Source of the DNA: Paracoccus sp. SMMA_5_TC
GTDB taxonomy: Bacteria; Pseudomonadota; Alphaproteobacteria; Rhodobacterales; Rhodobacteraceae
Assembly: GCF_009696685.2 (NCBI RefSeq)
Contig: NZ_CP102355.1
Coordinates: 2,095,501-2,159,500, forward strand
Reading direction: 5' to 3'
DNA length: 64,000 nt
Shown here in pieces: positions 63,781-64,000 of this stretch. The notes below the pieces were generated by a model. It searched no databases, had not been told where the DNA came from, and saw only the letters and a list, made by a program, of their open reading frames with translations. A program made the position numbers and the translations under genes. Every line of letters starts with the position of its first letter. The first letter of the stretch is position 1.

Positions 63781-64000
63781 CTAGCCTGCGGTCCCGATCT
63801 GGGCGCCTTGCTGCGCGGCACGCAACGGGTCCGCCGGATATACGCCCAGGATCGAGAGGCTCGAAGTGAAATACCGCAGTTCCTCCAGGGCTCTGGCGAC
63901 ATTCGCATCCTCGGGGTGCCCTTCGATGTCGGCATAGAACTGGGTGGCGGTGAAGATTCCATCCACCATATAGCTTTCAAGCTTTGTCATGTTGACGCCG
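63781..64000 (-). CDS. pheA: Prephenate dehydratase, C-terminal part (5' end beyond window)
   Basis: The minus-strand frame that enters at the right edge encodes GVNMTKLESYMVDGIFTATQ and FYADIEGHPEDANVARALEE, the ACT regulatory domain of prephenate dehydratase, including the ESY-type phenylalanine-binding element. It ends with a TAG at 63781-63783. The catalytic domain lies outside the window. The enzyme makes phenylpyruvate for phenylalanine synthesis. Confidence 0.9.
   Translation of the reverse strand, partial: GVNMTKLESYMVDGIFTATQFYADIEGHPEDANVARALEELRYFTSSLSILGVYPADPLRAAQQGAQIGTAG

Overview
The window is high-GC DNA with the gene content and order of an alphaproteobacterium of the Rhodobacteraceae/Paracoccaceae, most likely Paracoccus or a close relative. 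This rests on family resemblance of HemA, RF2, FdxA, CarD, ParE and the Suv3-like helicase, and on frequent ATGA/GTGA/TGATG stop-start overlaps; no database search was run. Most of it is chromosomal housekeeping. The accessory part is a surface-glycan locus of about 22 kb, from 9.4 to 31.9 kb. No insertion sequences, tRNAs, rRNAs or CRISPR arrays were seen.

Layout. 1-2.8 kb: an OmpR-type response regulator divergent from a DegP/HtrA-like protease, facing a DUF1345 membrane protein. 3.3-5.2 kb: a patatin-like phospholipase and 3-hydroxybutyrate dehydrogenase. 5.3-9.3 kb: an SQR-like flavoprotein and an EmrAB-type efflux pair. 9.4-18.3 kb: nine tightly coupled genes for a legionaminic-acid-like nonulosonate (LegC-type aminotransferase, LegG/NeuC-type epimerase, PtmE-type CBS-nucleotidyltransferase, 4,6-dehydratase, LegI/NeuB-type synthase, NeuD-type acetyltransferase, Gfo/Idh/MocA oxidoreductase, LegF-type cytidylyltransferase, PtmA-like SDR). 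18.5-24.9 kb: a second operon with a dedicated acyl carrier protein, acyl-adenylating enzyme, ketoreductase, GNAT-like protein, two more Gfo/Idh/MocA oxidoreductases and an SGNH-like hydrolase; I read it as a tailoring module that makes and attaches a hydroxyacyl group. 24.9-31.9 kb: transfer and decoration genes, with a large GT-B-like protein, a sulfotransferase-like protein and a GT25-like transferase on one strand, and a polysaccharide deacetylase and a bacterial-sialyltransferase-like protein on the other.

31.9-46.9 kb: YnfA, ParE, a GST, an M19 dipeptidase, a broken GNAT gene, oligoendopeptidase F, an alpha/beta hydrolase, an SCP2-domain protein, a TPR protein, the Suv3-like helicase, an S4-domain protein, ferredoxin FdxA, CarD and an M20 dipeptidase. 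47-64 kb: HemA, a RodZ-like protein, IspG, a DsbA-like protein, an aminotransferase, an AmiC-type amidase, PBP1A, RF2, a second patatin, the pseudouridine catabolic pair PsuK/PsuG, the SRP 4.5S RNA with its promoter, a CpdB-like nucleotidase, an SRPBCC-like protein and the C-terminus of prephenate dehydratase.

The most interesting part is the pairing of the nonulosonate pathway with the ACP-dependent acyl module and the clustered candidate transferases. Together they look like a complete synthesis, tailoring and transfer system for an acylated and possibly sulfated sialic-acid-like glycan.
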